Positions 44,065 through 52,291 of a stretch of DNA of 64,000 nucleotides are shown one piece after another. Positions within the stretch are counted from its first letter, which is position 1. Each line of letters begins with the position of its first letter. This DNA comes from Bacteroidota bacterium. Its GTDB lineage: Bacteria; Bacteroidota; Ignavibacteria; UBA10030; UBA8401. The stretch lies in the NCBI GenBank assembly GCA_021796215.1, contig JAJYOK010000003.1:124001-188000 (forward strand). The letters are read 5' to 3'. Made by a program: the position numbers and the translations under genes. A model generated the notes under the pieces. That model had not been told where the DNA came from and did no database searches. It saw only the letters and a program-made list of their open reading frames with translations.

Positions 44065-44769
44065 TTAATAGATTTCGTTCCAGGGCCATGTCCAGCTCCA
44101 CTCCGGTCCGCGGAAAAGTATGCCGATGGTTGTCAGCACGACCACAATCACAATGAACCACGTCATGATCCACCACGAAAGCGGGCGCGATCCTAACCAT
44201 CCGACAATGCCGGTTTCCTTATTTAGAAAATACGGGACGACCATTAATGCCGTCACGATCAGCGTTGGAATCAGCATTGCGTACACATCAAACCACAAAA
44301 GAATGATGGAAACAATGCCGACAACAGTAAAAAGAACGCTCAGCGTTTGCTTGCGGTGTTCTTTCCACAAGCCTTCCTGTTTCAGGTTGATGGGAAAATA
44401 GGGAATGACGATCAATGCAATCACAACAAGCGTCGGAAGAATGACGCCAGCAACGATTGGAGGAAAATAGTGAAGCAGTTCCTGTAAACCGAGAAAATAC
44501 CATGGCGCTTTTGCCGGATTCGGTGTGTGCTGCGGATTAGCGATCCATTCCAGCGGTGCGTTGAATGTCAACGAAATGAGCGCAAGCACGATGACCATCA
44601 CTTCGAACGCAATGATCTCGCGGATGACCAGATTCGGAACGGTCATCACCATCTCTTCCTCTTCCTTCTTCACCCGCGCGGCTGTTCTCGGCTTGATGAA
44701 CGCAACCCGCTTCGGCACCTTTTTCGGATTCGAGGATTCTTCTGAACGAAAATCTTTCTCTGCTGTCAT
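44065..44769 (-). CDS. Cytochrome b C-terminal (subunit IV-like) protein
   Basis: A 234-residue membrane protein. A ~45-residue basic/acidic cytoplasmic extension is followed by helices and the quinol-site region typical of subunit IV / PetD: NPAKAPWYFLGLQELLHYFPP (the family's PxxxPEWYF loop appears as KAPWYF). Further helices end at WWIMTWFIVIVVVL. With the separate cytochrome b protein upstream it forms the split b6/IV arrangement of menaquinol- or plastoquinol-oxidising complexes. It may carry one or two extra helices at the C-terminus relative to the usual three. Confidence 0.88.
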   Translation of the reverse strand: MTAEKDFRSEESSNPKKVPKRVAFIKPRTAARVKKEEEEMVMTVPNLVIREIIAFEVMVIVLALISLTFNAPLEWIANPQHTPNPAKAPWYFLGLQELLHYFPPIVAGVILPTLVVIALIVIPYFPINLKQEGLWKEHRKQTLSVLFTVVGIVSIILLWFDVYAMLIPTLIVTALMVVPYFLNKETGIVGWLGSRPLSWWIMTWFIVIVVVLTTIGILFRGPEWSWTWPWNEIY

Positions 44770-44815
44770 ATCAAAACTCTTTTAGTTTGTTGTTCCATGG
44801 TGATGATGGCGCGCA

Positions 44816-45526
44816 TTACACGCCGCCGTCTTTCCGCACCCGCCAGAAATGAATCGCCATCAGAACCACGGCGGCAACCGGGATGATGAAACAATGCAGC
44901 ACATAAAACCGGACAAGCGCATTCTCGCCGACCATGGTTCCGCCCAGCAGGAGATACGAAATGGTATCTCCGAATCCGAACGGCACGGCTCGTACCATGT
45001 TCGTGCCGACCGAAATTCCCCAAAATGATAACTGATCCCACGGAAGCAAATATCCGGTGTAGCTCAGCAAAATTGTTGTCACAAGAAGAAAGACGCCGAT
45101 CACCCAGTTGAATTCTTTCGGCGGGCGGTACGAACCGGTGTAAAACACGCGCATCATGTGAAGAAAAACAATCGCCACCATTGCATGCGCCGCCCAGCGG
45201 TGCATGTTGCGGAGAAACCTTCCGTTCGAAACGACAAACTGCAAATCTTTCATGTCCCAATATGCCTGCGCCACTGACGGACGGTAATAAAGCATCAGCA
45301 AACCGCCGGTGAACACAAGAACAATAAAGAGTCCGAGCGATAATCCGCCGAGTCCCCACGTGTACGTGAATTTCACCGACCGCTTCCGGACTTTTGTCGG
45401 ATGGACATGAAGGAAGAAATTGTAGAAGACCGCTTCCGCGCGCGTACGGTTGGAGAGAGGAAGTCCGTGGCGGAATATAGACCGCCACACTTGCGTGCGA
45501 AAGAGTTTTTCAAAAGCTTTTTTCAT
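44816..45526 (-). CDS. Cytochrome b6-like subunit (haem b, quinol oxidation)
   Basis: The 236-residue integral membrane protein corresponds to the N-terminal four helices of cytochrome b. Haem ligands are visible as HRWAAH...FLH (13 residues between the two histidines) and HCFIIP...AIH (14 between). The 14-residue second spacing is that of b6-type rather than mitochondrial-type cytochrome b. The quinone-site segment [13 protein letters not shown] is present. It transfers electrons from (mena)quinol through two b haems across the inner membrane. It is preceded by GGAG seven to ten bases before the ATG and follows the Rieske gene by 34 bp. Confidence 0.92.
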   Translation of the reverse strand: MKKAFEKLFRTQVWRSIFRHGLPLSNRTRAEAVFYNFFLHVHPTKVRKRSVKFTYTWGLGGLSLGLFIVLVFTGGLLMLYYRPSVAQAYWDMKDLQFVVSNGRFLRNMHRWAAHAMVAIVFLHMMRVFYTGSYRPPKEFNWVIGVFLLVTTILLSYTGYLLPWDQLSFWGISVGTNMVRAVPFGFGDTISYLLLGGTMVGENALVRFYVLHCFIIPVAAVVLMAIHFWRVRKDGGV

Positions 45527-45560
45527 CGGTGATCTCCGTGTGGTTCACTATCAATGCCCG

Positions 45561-46064
45561 TTATACTTTCAGGACAACATCGCTGCCGACAATGGTGGAT
45601 TTATCTACAACCAGCTGTCCGTGATCGTCCAGCGACATGGCAAATCTTTGCAGCGGGCGGGGCGCAGGACCGGCGATTTTTTGTCCGTCAATGTTGAACT
45701 TGCTTCCGTGACACGGGCAGGCAATAATATCTTGTTCCGATTTCCAATTCGTGATGCAGCCGAGATGCGTGCACACCGCTGAAAGCGCGTAGAAATATCC
45801 TTCCTTTGCTCTGATGATGTACACTTTTTGTTCTACATTTTTTGTCACGCTTCCCGGAGAATAATCTTCAGGCGGCCCCACTTTGAATTTCATCGGCGGT
45901 TCTTTCACCACATTCGGCGAAAGATATTCGGCGCTCAGCACAGCCGCTCCAAGCACTGTAACGCCAATTGCGCCTGCGCCGATGCTTTCTAAAAAATACC
46001 GGCGGGAAACGAGACTCTCTTTTTTATCGTCTTTCTGTTCTTTGTCTTTTTTTTCTTTGTCCAT
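45561..46064 (-). CDS. Rieske [2Fe-2S] protein
   Basis: A 167-residue protein with a charged N-terminus, then the twin-arginine-like segment SRRYFLESIGAGAIGVTVLG, which acts as signal and membrane anchor. The cluster ligands are in the two usual boxes, CTHLGC and CPCHGS (Cys-His pairs), with a PRPLQRF tail. It accepts one electron from quinol at the periplasmic side and passes it to cytochrome c. Its position immediately before cytochrome b and subunit IV is standard for bc/b6f operons. Confidence 0.94.
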   Translation of the reverse strand: MDKEKKDKEQKDDKKESLVSRRYFLESIGAGAIGVTVLGAAVLSAEYLSPNVVKEPPMKFKVGPPEDYSPGSVTKNVEQKVYIIRAKEGYFYALSAVCTHLGCITNWKSEQDIIACPCHGSKFNIDGQKIAGPAPRPLQRFAMSLDDHGQLVVDKSTIVGSDVVLKV

Positions 46065-46074
46065 ATATCACCTG

Positions 46075-47982
46075 TTATTCTATGCGCATTGTCCCTGCCT
46101 GTTCGGCAGGCAGGTCTGAAACGCTGTAGCTTTGCATTGTAATACATCCGACGGGGCAGCGCATCGCGCAAAGCCCGCACCGAATGCAGCGGTCTTCATC
46201 TTTAATCATCACAGAGCCGACGGTTTCTTCCGTTGCTCCGCCAATAACAATATCGTACCGATCTCGTAATTCGGCATGAAGCGATTCATCCGCCTCAACA
46301 CGGTCCGACACAACAAGATCAATGCACGACTCGGGACAAATATCAACGCAGCCGCCGCAGAGAATACATTCGCTGCCGGTCTCTTCGCCGGCTTCGTTGA
46401 AGATTGTATTTTCCCAGCAGTGCAGGCATCGTGACGCTTCCTGCTGCGCTTGTTCTTCGGTGTACCCAAGCTCAATCTGGGCAACGCCGATCCTGCGGTC
46501 AATTGGAAGAACCGGAATCGGAACACGCTGCCGTTTTTCATATCCCCATTCGCGTTTGAACTGTTTGGTGTTTGCGACAACGATCTCAACCTTGTGTTCA
46601 GAAAGAGAAACCGATACACTGTCTGCGTGCCTGCCGGATAAAAATGAATGTATAGATTGCGCGGCTTTCTTGCCGTTGGCAACCGCATCAATCGCATTGC
46701 GGGGACCGAACGAAACATCACCGCCGGAGAAAATTCCCGGCGCTGTTGTAGCAAGCGTTTCCGGATCTACTTTGATGGTGTTGCGCGGCGTCAGTTCTAT
46801 TCCATCGGCCGGCTTTACCCACGTAAGGTCGGATGTTTGCCCGATTGCCATGATGACCGTATCAGCTTCAATATTTTTCTCGGTGTTCTCCGCAAATTTC
46901 GGATTGAACCTTTTTTGCTCGTCGAAAACTGAAACGCAGTCAACCGTTTCGAAGCCGGTAACTTTTCCATTCTTTCCGATAATTCTGTGCGGGCCTTTTC
47001 GGGGATGAATCTGAATCCGCTCTTCGAGCGCTTCATCAATTTCATCTTTCGACGCGGGCATCTCGTTCCAGTCTTCTAGGCATACCATGTGAACTTCTTT
47101 CGCGCCGAAGCGAACGGCGGAACGTGCAACATCCAGCGCTTCTGCAACTTCTGTCACATGACCTACTTCGGTTTTTTCCTGACGTGCGGCGGTTCGCGCA
47201 ACGTCAATCGCAACATTCCCTCCTCCGACAACGACAACTTTGTTTCCCAATTCAACGCGGTAGCCGAGATTGACATTCAACAGAAAATCTACTGCACGAA
47301 AGACGCCGTCAAATTCAACGCCGTCAATACGAAGGTCGCGGCTCTTGTGTGCGCCGATTGCAATGAACACCGCTTCGTATCCCTGTTTCTTCAGATCGGC
47401 AATTGTGAAATCGCGTCCGACGGCAGAATTCAATTTCAATTCGACTCCGAGGCTCAGGATCGCATTGATTTCGAGACGGATTAATTCCCGCGGAAGGCGG
47501 TATTCCGGAATTCCGAGCCGCAGCATTCCGCCGGCAACGGATTGCGATTCGAACACCGTCACTTCATATCCGAGCAGAGCAAGATCGTGCGCACAGGAAA
47601 GTCCCGCCGGTCCGCCGCCGATGACCGCAACTTTCATCCCGTTCTTTTTAACCGAATTGCCGAACACTTCCTTCAGCTTTTCAAGATCGATCATGCTTTC
47701 AACACCGAAGCGTTCCGTGACAAAACGTTTCAGCGCACGGATAGCAATCGGCTGATCAAGCGCGCCGCGCCGGCAGGCTGTTTCGCACGGTGCAGCGCAC
47801 ACTCGTCCGCAAATTGAGGCGAACGGATTGGGGCGCCGCGCAACATGATATGCTTCCCGGTATTTTCCTTCCGCGATCAGCGCGACGTACCGTCCGGCTT
47901 CCGTATGAACCGGACATGCCGCCATACAGAAAAAATTTGCGTTGAGCCAGTCGAGGTCAACAAATTGCATCCGCTCGGTCAT
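46075..47982 (-). CDS. GltD-like FAD/NAD(P)-binding oxidoreductase with N- and C-terminal iron-sulfur domains
   Basis: A 635-residue protein from ATG 47982 (AGGAG ten bases upstream). The N-terminal Fer4_20-like helical domain has Cys motifs (FFCMAACPVH, CGRVCAAPCETAC). The FAD-binding domain has VIGGGPAGLSCAHDL, and the NAD(P)-binding domain has VVVGGGNVAIDVARTA, followed by GIFSGGDVSFGPRNAIDAVANG. At the C-terminus two [4Fe-4S] ferredoxin motifs are visible, CILCGGCVDICPESC and CIRCGLCAMRCPVGC. The core is the small-subunit (GltD/NfnB) type that moves electrons between NAD(P)H, flavin and iron-sulfur clusters. No gltB large subunit is present. Here it sits inside a Rieske/b operon, which suggests it couples NAD(P)H to the quinol complex. 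Confidence 0.9.
   Translation of the reverse strand: MTERMQFVDLDWLNANFFCMAACPVHTEAGRYVALIAEGKYREAYHVARRPNPFASICGRVCAAPCETACRRGALDQPIAIRALKRFVTERFGVESMIDLEKLKEVFGNSVKKNGMKVAVIGGGPAGLSCAHDLALLGYEVTVFESQSVAGGMLRLGIPEYRLPRELIRLEINAILSLGVELKLNSAVGRDFTIADLKKQGYEAVFIAIGAHKSRDLRIDGVEFDGVFRAVDFLLNVNLGYRVELGNKVVVVGGGNVAIDVARTAARQEKTEVGHVTEVAEALDVARSAVRFGAKEVHMVCLEDWNEMPASKDEIDEALEERIQIHPRKGPHRIIGKNGKVTGFETVDCVSVFDEQKRFNPKFAENTEKNIEADTVIMAIGQTSDLTWVKPADGIELTPRNTIKVDPETLATTAPGIFSGGDVSFGPRNAIDAVANGKKAAQSIHSFLSGRHADSVSVSLSEHKVEIVVANTKQFKREWGYEKRQRVPIPVLPIDRRIGVAQIELGYTEEQAQQEASRCLHCWENTIFNEAGEETGSECILCGGCVDICPESCIDLVVSDRVEADESLHAELRDRYDIVIGGATEETVGSVMIKDEDRCIRCGLCAMRCPVGCITMQSYSVSDLPAEQAGTMRIE
46094..46114. 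repeat. Short palindromic repeat inside the 3' end of the oxidoreductase gene
   Basis: CCTGCCTG (46094-46101) and CAGGCAGG (46107-46114) form a perfect 8-bp hairpin with loop TTCGG. It encodes residues in the final ~12 codons (PAEQAG), after the last ferredoxin motif, so it extends the protein without touching a domain. Confidence 0.55.
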
Positions 47983-47989
47983 AGAACTC

Positions 47990-48229
47990 TTACTCCTCAC
48001 TGCCTTTCTTCGCCACGCAACACCAACCGATCACCGCTACAGCCACGGCGATGATAGCCAATCCGAGCCATCCCATCGCCGTCATCGTCATTGACAAGTG
48101 CAACTGCTCCAGGTCTACTCCCGACGACTGAATACCTGTCAGGAACATCAGCAATCCCAGAATGCCACCCACAATTGACACACCCGCAAAGTTCTGCTTC
48201 GTAAATGCTATCACGGTTTCCTCCTGCAC
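47990..48229 (-). CDS. Small two-helix membrane protein in the respiratory operon
   Basis: A 79-residue protein with two hydrophobic helices (VSIVGGILGLLMFLTGI and WLGLAIIAVAVAVIGWCCV) joined by a short polar loop with LHLSM, and a charged C-terminus (KKGSEE). No family was recognised. It lies between the cupredoxin gene and the oxidoreductase gene, 7 bp before the latter's start, so it is translated with them and may be an assembly or anchoring subunit of the complex. The CC pair at the end of helix 2 and the lone His are the only candidate metal-binding residues. Confidence 0.75.
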   Translation of the reverse strand: MQEETVIAFTKQNFAGVSIVGGILGLLMFLTGIQSSGVDLEQLHLSMTMTAMGWLGLAIIAVAVAVIGWCCVAKKGSEE

Positions 48230-48280
48230 ACAGTGTGTACTGTTATTGGTTTCCGCGTTACATCGGGCTATGAATAACGA

Positions 48281-48880
48281 TTATCTCTTAATATCAAAAT
48301 TCATCGTCGCGTCGCCTTTTGCAGGTACTTCGACGGACACAGGTTCACCTTTTAGTTTTTCGTGCCAGATCTTCAAGGTGTACTTTCCGGCGGGAACATC
48401 TTTGATCTCGTAATTTCCTTCTTTGTCGGTCACGGCAAAGTACGGAGTTTCCACGACGACAACGTACGCTTCCATCTCCGGATGAACGTTGCATAAAATA
48501 ACTGCGGAACAGTTTGGTTGTGTGAACGTGTAGGTACGAATCTGTCCTTTGGGCCACGTTCCAAGGTTGAACTTACCTGCACATGCATCAGGAGAAAAAA
48601 CATTGTGCAGCACATCGTCGCTGTTAAGGAAGTCCACCGTCGTGCCGACAAGAACCGGAAGAACGTGCGGATGGAACATGAGATTCTGTTGATTGAACTC
48701 CGGATGTTTCTTCGGCGGTGTGAATTGCTTTGATGGAATTTTATCAATGTAAACAACGGCGTCTGCGCTGTTTTTTACTCCATGTGCTTTTACTTTCCCA
48801 ACAATGTTGCCTGCCAAAACCTGTTTGTGGCTTCCGAACAGAAGTAGTGCAAGCACAACAAAACCAATGAGCTTTTTCAT
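48281..48880 (-). CDS. Periplasmic cupredoxin-like copper protein
   Basis: A 199-residue protein with a signal peptide (VLAGN, ~24) and a plastocyanin-like domain. Type 1 copper ligands are visible as His in DDVLHNVF and the C-terminal Cys-His-Met set in ILCNVHPEMEAYV. Directly after the copper loop comes a carboxypeptidase-regulatory-like strand pattern (VTDKEGNYEIKDVPAGKYTL). It probably carries electrons in the periplasm between the operon's cytochromes. It lies 64 bp downstream of the barrel-cytochrome gene and 51 bp upstream of the small membrane protein gene. Confidence 0.87.
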   Translation of the reverse strand: MKKLIGFVVLALLLFGSHKQVLAGNIVGKVKAHGVKNSADAVVYIDKIPSKQFTPPKKHPEFNQQNLMFHPHVLPVLVGTTVDFLNSDDVLHNVFSPDACAGKFNLGTWPKGQIRTYTFTQPNCSAVILCNVHPEMEAYVVVVETPYFAVTDKEGNYEIKDVPAGKYTLKIWHEKLKGEPVSVEVPAKGDATMNFDIKR

Positions 48881-48944
48881 TCTATTTTCTCTTTCTTAAA
48901 TATTATTACTGATTAAAAAAAATGCACTCGTGCGAACATCGCTA

Positions 48945-50255
48945 TTACATGCCGACTGCCAGCATCAGTGCAACCTGATGAAACTGATACTTGGTATCTC
49001 CGCTCAATCCGTATTTTGCGAGACTTGTGCGGAGCGTAAATTTCACATTCGGCCGGACAAGTGCGACAATGCCCGGAACAATCTGCGTGTCGGTGTAGGA
49101 AGAAAGAGCACCGGTGTCGAAGTTCTGGCTATGCCACGATTCAAGCCTGACTCCCGGCAGCAGCCATGGAAACACCGTAACATCAAGCTCGCCAAACCAA
49201 ACAGTGGTATTTGCCGATTGACCGGGCGTCCCAACAAACGGCTGGTCATCACTGCGAATCCCAATTCCGCCGAAGAAATTGTAACGGCTGTAAAAAGCGT
49301 TGACATCGCCGCCAGTCATTGTAAAATGATCATATTGCGATGCGTCCGCAGAACCCAGCGCCGCCGAACCTCTGTAAACAAACGCTCCGAGAGTAAGCGA
49401 GTTATCAATGTACGGTTGAGGATTATTCGGCGCGGGCCCTCCTTGAATTACGCCGTCAAGCGGCAGTCCCCCGAATTTGTACGTCACATGTCCATAGAAA
49501 TCTTTATCAGAATGAACATTGCCGAATCCTTCCACAACACCGGCGCTGTAACCAAAACGTCCTCCCAGCATGCCATTTGCTTCAAGTCCTTTTTGCGTTT
49601 CTTCAATGCTCCACGCCATATCATCGCTAAACGGGCGGGTGGTGAGCCAATATCCTTCCATCCATGCGCGATGGGTGGAGAACGAAAACAGCGACGGTTC
49701 AAAAACTCCGACACGCGCATTCAGCGCGTACGAATCACCGACAAGATTACTGAAGATCAAAAATATTCGGTTCAGCTCAAGTCCATCTTGATTAAAAGCA
49801 GCTTGTCCCCAGAATGAAAGGTCATCGCCGAATGTGCCGGCAGCGACAGTTTCAATGCTGTTGCCGAGTCCACTGAAAGTAAATCGTTCAGCAGTTGTTG
49901 CATCGGCTGGATCGTATTTCGGATTGTAATCTACTTCACTGTTAAGGAAAATGGCAATTGGCGATGTTCCTGGAATGCTTCCCGGCCAGATCGCATCGGG
50001 GAACGCTCTTTTGTTTCCATCGGAGCCAAGCTCCACCGGGTCTTCTTTGATAAACTCAGGGTCTGCATGCCCGGGAAACTGGTATCCGTTCCTGCGAAAG
50101 GCTTCTCCGAACGCATTCAATTTCGGAAATCCATTATGGCACGTCGCACAACTTGTCCTGTATTTGCGCGCAAAGGCGGGAGTGCTGTAGCTGTTCGCCG
50201 CAAATATCAGCAGCATAAAAGCGGCAGTAAACAGGCCGAGAAAAATTCGCTTCAT
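48945..50255 (-). CDS. Monohaem cytochrome c / outer-membrane beta-barrel protein (porin-cytochrome type)
   Basis: A 436-residue protein: signal peptide (~1-25), then an N-terminal haem motif CATCH (residues 36-40) in ARKYRTSCATCHNGFPKLNAFGEAFRRNGY. The remaining ~370 residues alternate polar and aromatic residues with Gly/Asn/Asp turns, as in a 14-18-strand outer-membrane barrel, and end in a hydrophobic strand (VALMLAVGM). This single-haem-plus-barrel plan is like Cyc2-type iron oxidases and related FCB-group proteins; whether it moves electrons in or out is open. CAGGAGATAGT precedes the ATG. It is the first structural gene of the electron-transfer operon, 48 bp after the receiver gene. 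Confidence 0.85.
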   Translation of the reverse strand: MKRIFLGLFTAAFMLLIFAANSYSTPAFARKYRTSCATCHNGFPKLNAFGEAFRRNGYQFPGHADPEFIKEDPVELGSDGNKRAFPDAIWPGSIPGTSPIAIFLNSEVDYNPKYDPADATTAERFTFSGLGNSIETVAAGTFGDDLSFWGQAAFNQDGLELNRIFLIFSNLVGDSYALNARVGVFEPSLFSFSTHRAWMEGYWLTTRPFSDDMAWSIEETQKGLEANGMLGGRFGYSAGVVEGFGNVHSDKDFYGHVTYKFGGLPLDGVIQGGPAPNNPQPYIDNSLTLGAFVYRGSAALGSADASQYDHFTMTGGDVNAFYSRYNFFGGIGIRSDDQPFVGTPGQSANTTVWFGELDVTVFPWLLPGVRLESWHSQNFDTGALSSYTDTQIVPGIVALVRPNVKFTLRTSLAKYGLSGDTKYQFHQVALMLAVGM

Positions 50256-50303
50256 ACTATCTCCTGTAAAAAAATGATTGATTGAATAATTCGTTATTGT
50301 GCA

Positions 50304-50684
50304 TCAATTTTTTTGTGTGCTCTGAAGACATTCCCGCACAGCAGACCGAAGTTTATTCAAATCCAATGGCTTCAAAAAAAAGTAATCGGCTCCAAGTAAT
50401 CTAATCTCTGATTCGCTGATAAGACCGGGATATCCGGTGATAACGATAACACGCAAGCCGGGACTGAGCGCTCTTGCTTCTATAAAGAGAGTGACGCCTG
50501 AACGCCCTACAAGTTTGATATCGGTAATCAGAAGATCAACACGGCGCGTTCTCAAGAGCTTGAGCGCATCATCAATATTTGTTGCAGTTGCTAATATGCT
50601 TTGCTCTTTTTTGAAGAACTGCTCAAACGCCGCGATGATATTTGTATCATCATCTACGACCAATGTTACGGGTTGATTAGACAC
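50304..50684 (-). CDS. Single-domain response regulator (receiver only)
   Basis: A receiver domain of about 126 residues from GTG 50684 (GAGGAAAGA upstream); a TTG at 50723 would add 13 residues. It has the acidic pocket VVDDD, the phospho-acceptor Asp in LLITDIKL, the switch Thr in VIVITGYPG and Lys in FLKPLD. No output domain is present, so it may act through the neighbouring kinase/NtrC pair or by protein contact. It is transcribed just ahead of the barrel-cytochrome gene, and a candidate sigma-54 promoter and palindrome cluster lie upstream. Confidence 0.88.
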   Translation of the reverse strand: MSNQPVTLVVDDDTNIIAAFEQFFKKEQSILATATNIDDALKLLRTRRVDLLITDIKLVGRSGVTLFIEARALSPGLRVIVITGYPGLISESEIRLLGADYFFLKPLDLNKLRSAVRECLQSTQKN

Positions 50685-50715
50685 TCTCTTTCCTCGCGAA
50701 TCGCTACATGAAGGT

Positions 50716-50731
50716 TCAAACAATATGCCAG
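50716..50731 (-). promoter_or_regulatory. Candidate sigma-54 (-24/-12) promoter for the receiver gene and respiratory operon
   Basis: The minus strand reads CTGGCA (50731-50726), then T-ATTGT, then TTGA (50719-50716). This agrees with TGGCAC-N5-TTGC except at the last -24 base and the -12 C (A here), which is normally well conserved. It lies about 32 bp before the GTG start and 80-140 bp downstream of a palindrome cluster, the usual distance for an enhancer-bound NtrC-type activator. Confidence 0.4.
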
Positions 50732-50812
50732 AATGCTAAAACGAGTGATGCTTGCAAAAAACAGAGGAAAGAGGGAAAATTAAAGAAAGGGTACAGTTGT
50801 CTACGTCTGATT

Positions 50813-50853
50813 TGCCAATTGGGAATTGGCAGTGTGCCAAGCCGGCATTGGCA
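50813..50853. promoter_or_regulatory. Three overlapping palindromes (probable activator/enhancer sites)
   Basis: TGCCAATT-GGG-AATTGGCA (50813-50831), TTGGCA-GTG-TGCCAA (50826-50840) and TGCCAA-N7-TTGGCA (50835-50853) share half-sites. All are perfect inverted repeats. The cluster lies between the NtrC-type gene stop and the receiver gene, upstream of the candidate -24/-12 element, so binding by the adjacent NtrC-type regulator is the obvious hypothesis. Confidence 0.6.
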
Positions 50854-50857
50854 GTAA

Positions 50858-52291
50858 TTACTCTCTGTCAGCCGGTCTATGTCTGAAGTGCTCTGCGGAA
50901 ATTTTGAACTTTTTCATAAGGCGCTGAAAGTTCTGGCGGGTCATTTTCGATTCTCTCGCCGCGACAGTGACGTTGCCACGGTGTTTTTTAAGCTGTTCAA
51001 TTACAAATTGCTTTTCAAACATTTCTAAAATGTGATGACGCGATTCACCGAAAACTGAACTGACAATCGGCAAAACTTTTAAACCGGAAGCGTTCGCTGT
51101 CATTTTTTCCTGAAGGTTCTCGGGCTGGATCATCTCTCCTTTCGAAAAGATCACTGCGCGTTCAATGATATTCTCTAATTGACGAATATTGCCCGGATAA
51201 GAATAGCGCAGCAGCAATTGCATCGTTTCATCGGAGAATCCTTTGATCTGCTTTTTGATTCTCTCGGCATATTTTTTCAAAAAATAACCGGCGAGCAGGG
51301 GAATATCATCTTTCCTTTCGCGAAGCGGAGGAAGATGAATTGCGACAACATGCAAACGAAAGAACAGGTCCTCGCGGAATCTTTTCTTGCTCACCTCAGC
51401 TTCCAGATCAACATTAGTCGCAGCAACAAAACGCGCATCAATATGATACGACTCGTTTCCTCCCACACGCTCACATTCGCGTTCCTGCAGGACACGCAAA
51501 AGTTTTTGCTGTAATGAAGAAGGAAGCGTTCCGATCTCGTCCAGAAAAATTGTTCCGCGTCCGGCAATTTCAAATTTACCACGCTTCTTCTCGACTGCTC
51601 CGGTAAACGCACCCTTTTCATGGCCGAAAAGCTCAGATTCCAACAGGGCGTCGGGCAATGCTGTACAATTAATAGCAATGAACGGCTCAGACGCTGCGGG
51701 ACCGCTGTAATGAATTGCACGGGCAACAAGCTCTTTTCCCGTTCCGCTTTCCCCGGTAATAAGAACTGAAGTGTGGTTCGGCGTCATCGCAACGGAACCG
51801 ATAAGTTTGTAAATTTCCTGCATCGCCAGCGTGCTGCCAATGAGTTCATAGCGGTCAATGACATCCGCTTTGAAATGGGACTGCACTTCAGGAGTTGAAG
51901 CACTGTGTGCACGATCCGGCAGCGCCTTTTTAACTTCCTCTCTGATTTTTTCAACATCAAGCGGTTTTGTAAGATAATCGAATGCTCCGAATTGAATCGC
52001 CTTGATTGCCGTTTGCATTGTACCGTAACCGGTAATCATAATAACGGGCACCGTTGCATTGCGCGCTTTGATCTGCCGAAGAGTTTCCAATCCGCCGAGC
52101 CCCGGCATTGCAATATCCATAAAAATGACATCGGGTTTTTCGGAAACGACTTTGTCCAGTGCCTCCTCTCCGCTCTCTGCGGTAATGCAGCGGTATCCTT
52201 CCTGGCTGAACACCTGCCTAAACGCAAAAAGGATTTTCTCATCATCATCAACGACGAGAATTTTTCTTTTGTCTGAAATTTTACGAGTCAT
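50858..52291 (-). CDS. NtrC-family sigma-54-dependent response regulator
   Basis: A 477-residue regulator from ATG 52291; a longer frame to 52327 runs further into the kinase gene. Receiver domain at 8-125 with VVDDDE, phospho-Asp in VIFMDIAMPG, and T/K in MITGYG...LTKPLD. AAA+ domain with Walker A GESGTGKE (~180), the sigma-54-contacting GAFTGA loop (~227), Walker B GTIFLDEIG and the arginine region NIRQLENII. A C-terminal Fis-type helix-turn-helix (VTVAARESKMTRQNFQRLM) completes it. It overlaps the kinase gene by 11 bp, so it is surely its partner. Phosphorylated, it would activate sigma-54 promoters such as the candidate upstream of the respiratory operon. Confidence 0.94.
   Translation of the reverse strand: MTRKISDKRKILVVDDDEKILFAFRQVFSQEGYRCITAESGEEALDKVVSEKPDVIFMDIAMPGLGGLETLRQIKARNATVPVIMITGYGTMQTAIKAIQFGAFDYLTKPLDVEKIREEVKKALPDRAHSASTPEVQSHFKADVIDRYELIGSTLAMQEIYKLIGSVAMTPNHTSVLITGESGTGKELVARAIHYSGPAASEPFIAINCTALPDALLESELFGHEKGAFTGAVEKKRGKFEIAGRGTIFLDEIGTLPSSLQQKLLRVLQERECERVGGNESYHIDARFVAATNVDLEAEVSKKRFREDLFFRLHVVAIHLPPLRERKDDIPLLAGYFLKKYAERIKKQIKGFSDETMQLLLRYSYPGNIRQLENIIERAVIFSKGEMIQPENLQEKMTANASGLKVLPIVSSVFGESRHHILEMFEKQFVIEQLKKHRGNVTVAARESKMTRQNFQRLMKKFKISAEHFRHRPADRE

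Noticed and set aside
48930-49817. 295-codon plus-strand frame
   Set aside because: It is antisense to the porin-cytochrome gene; the translation is basic and featureless.
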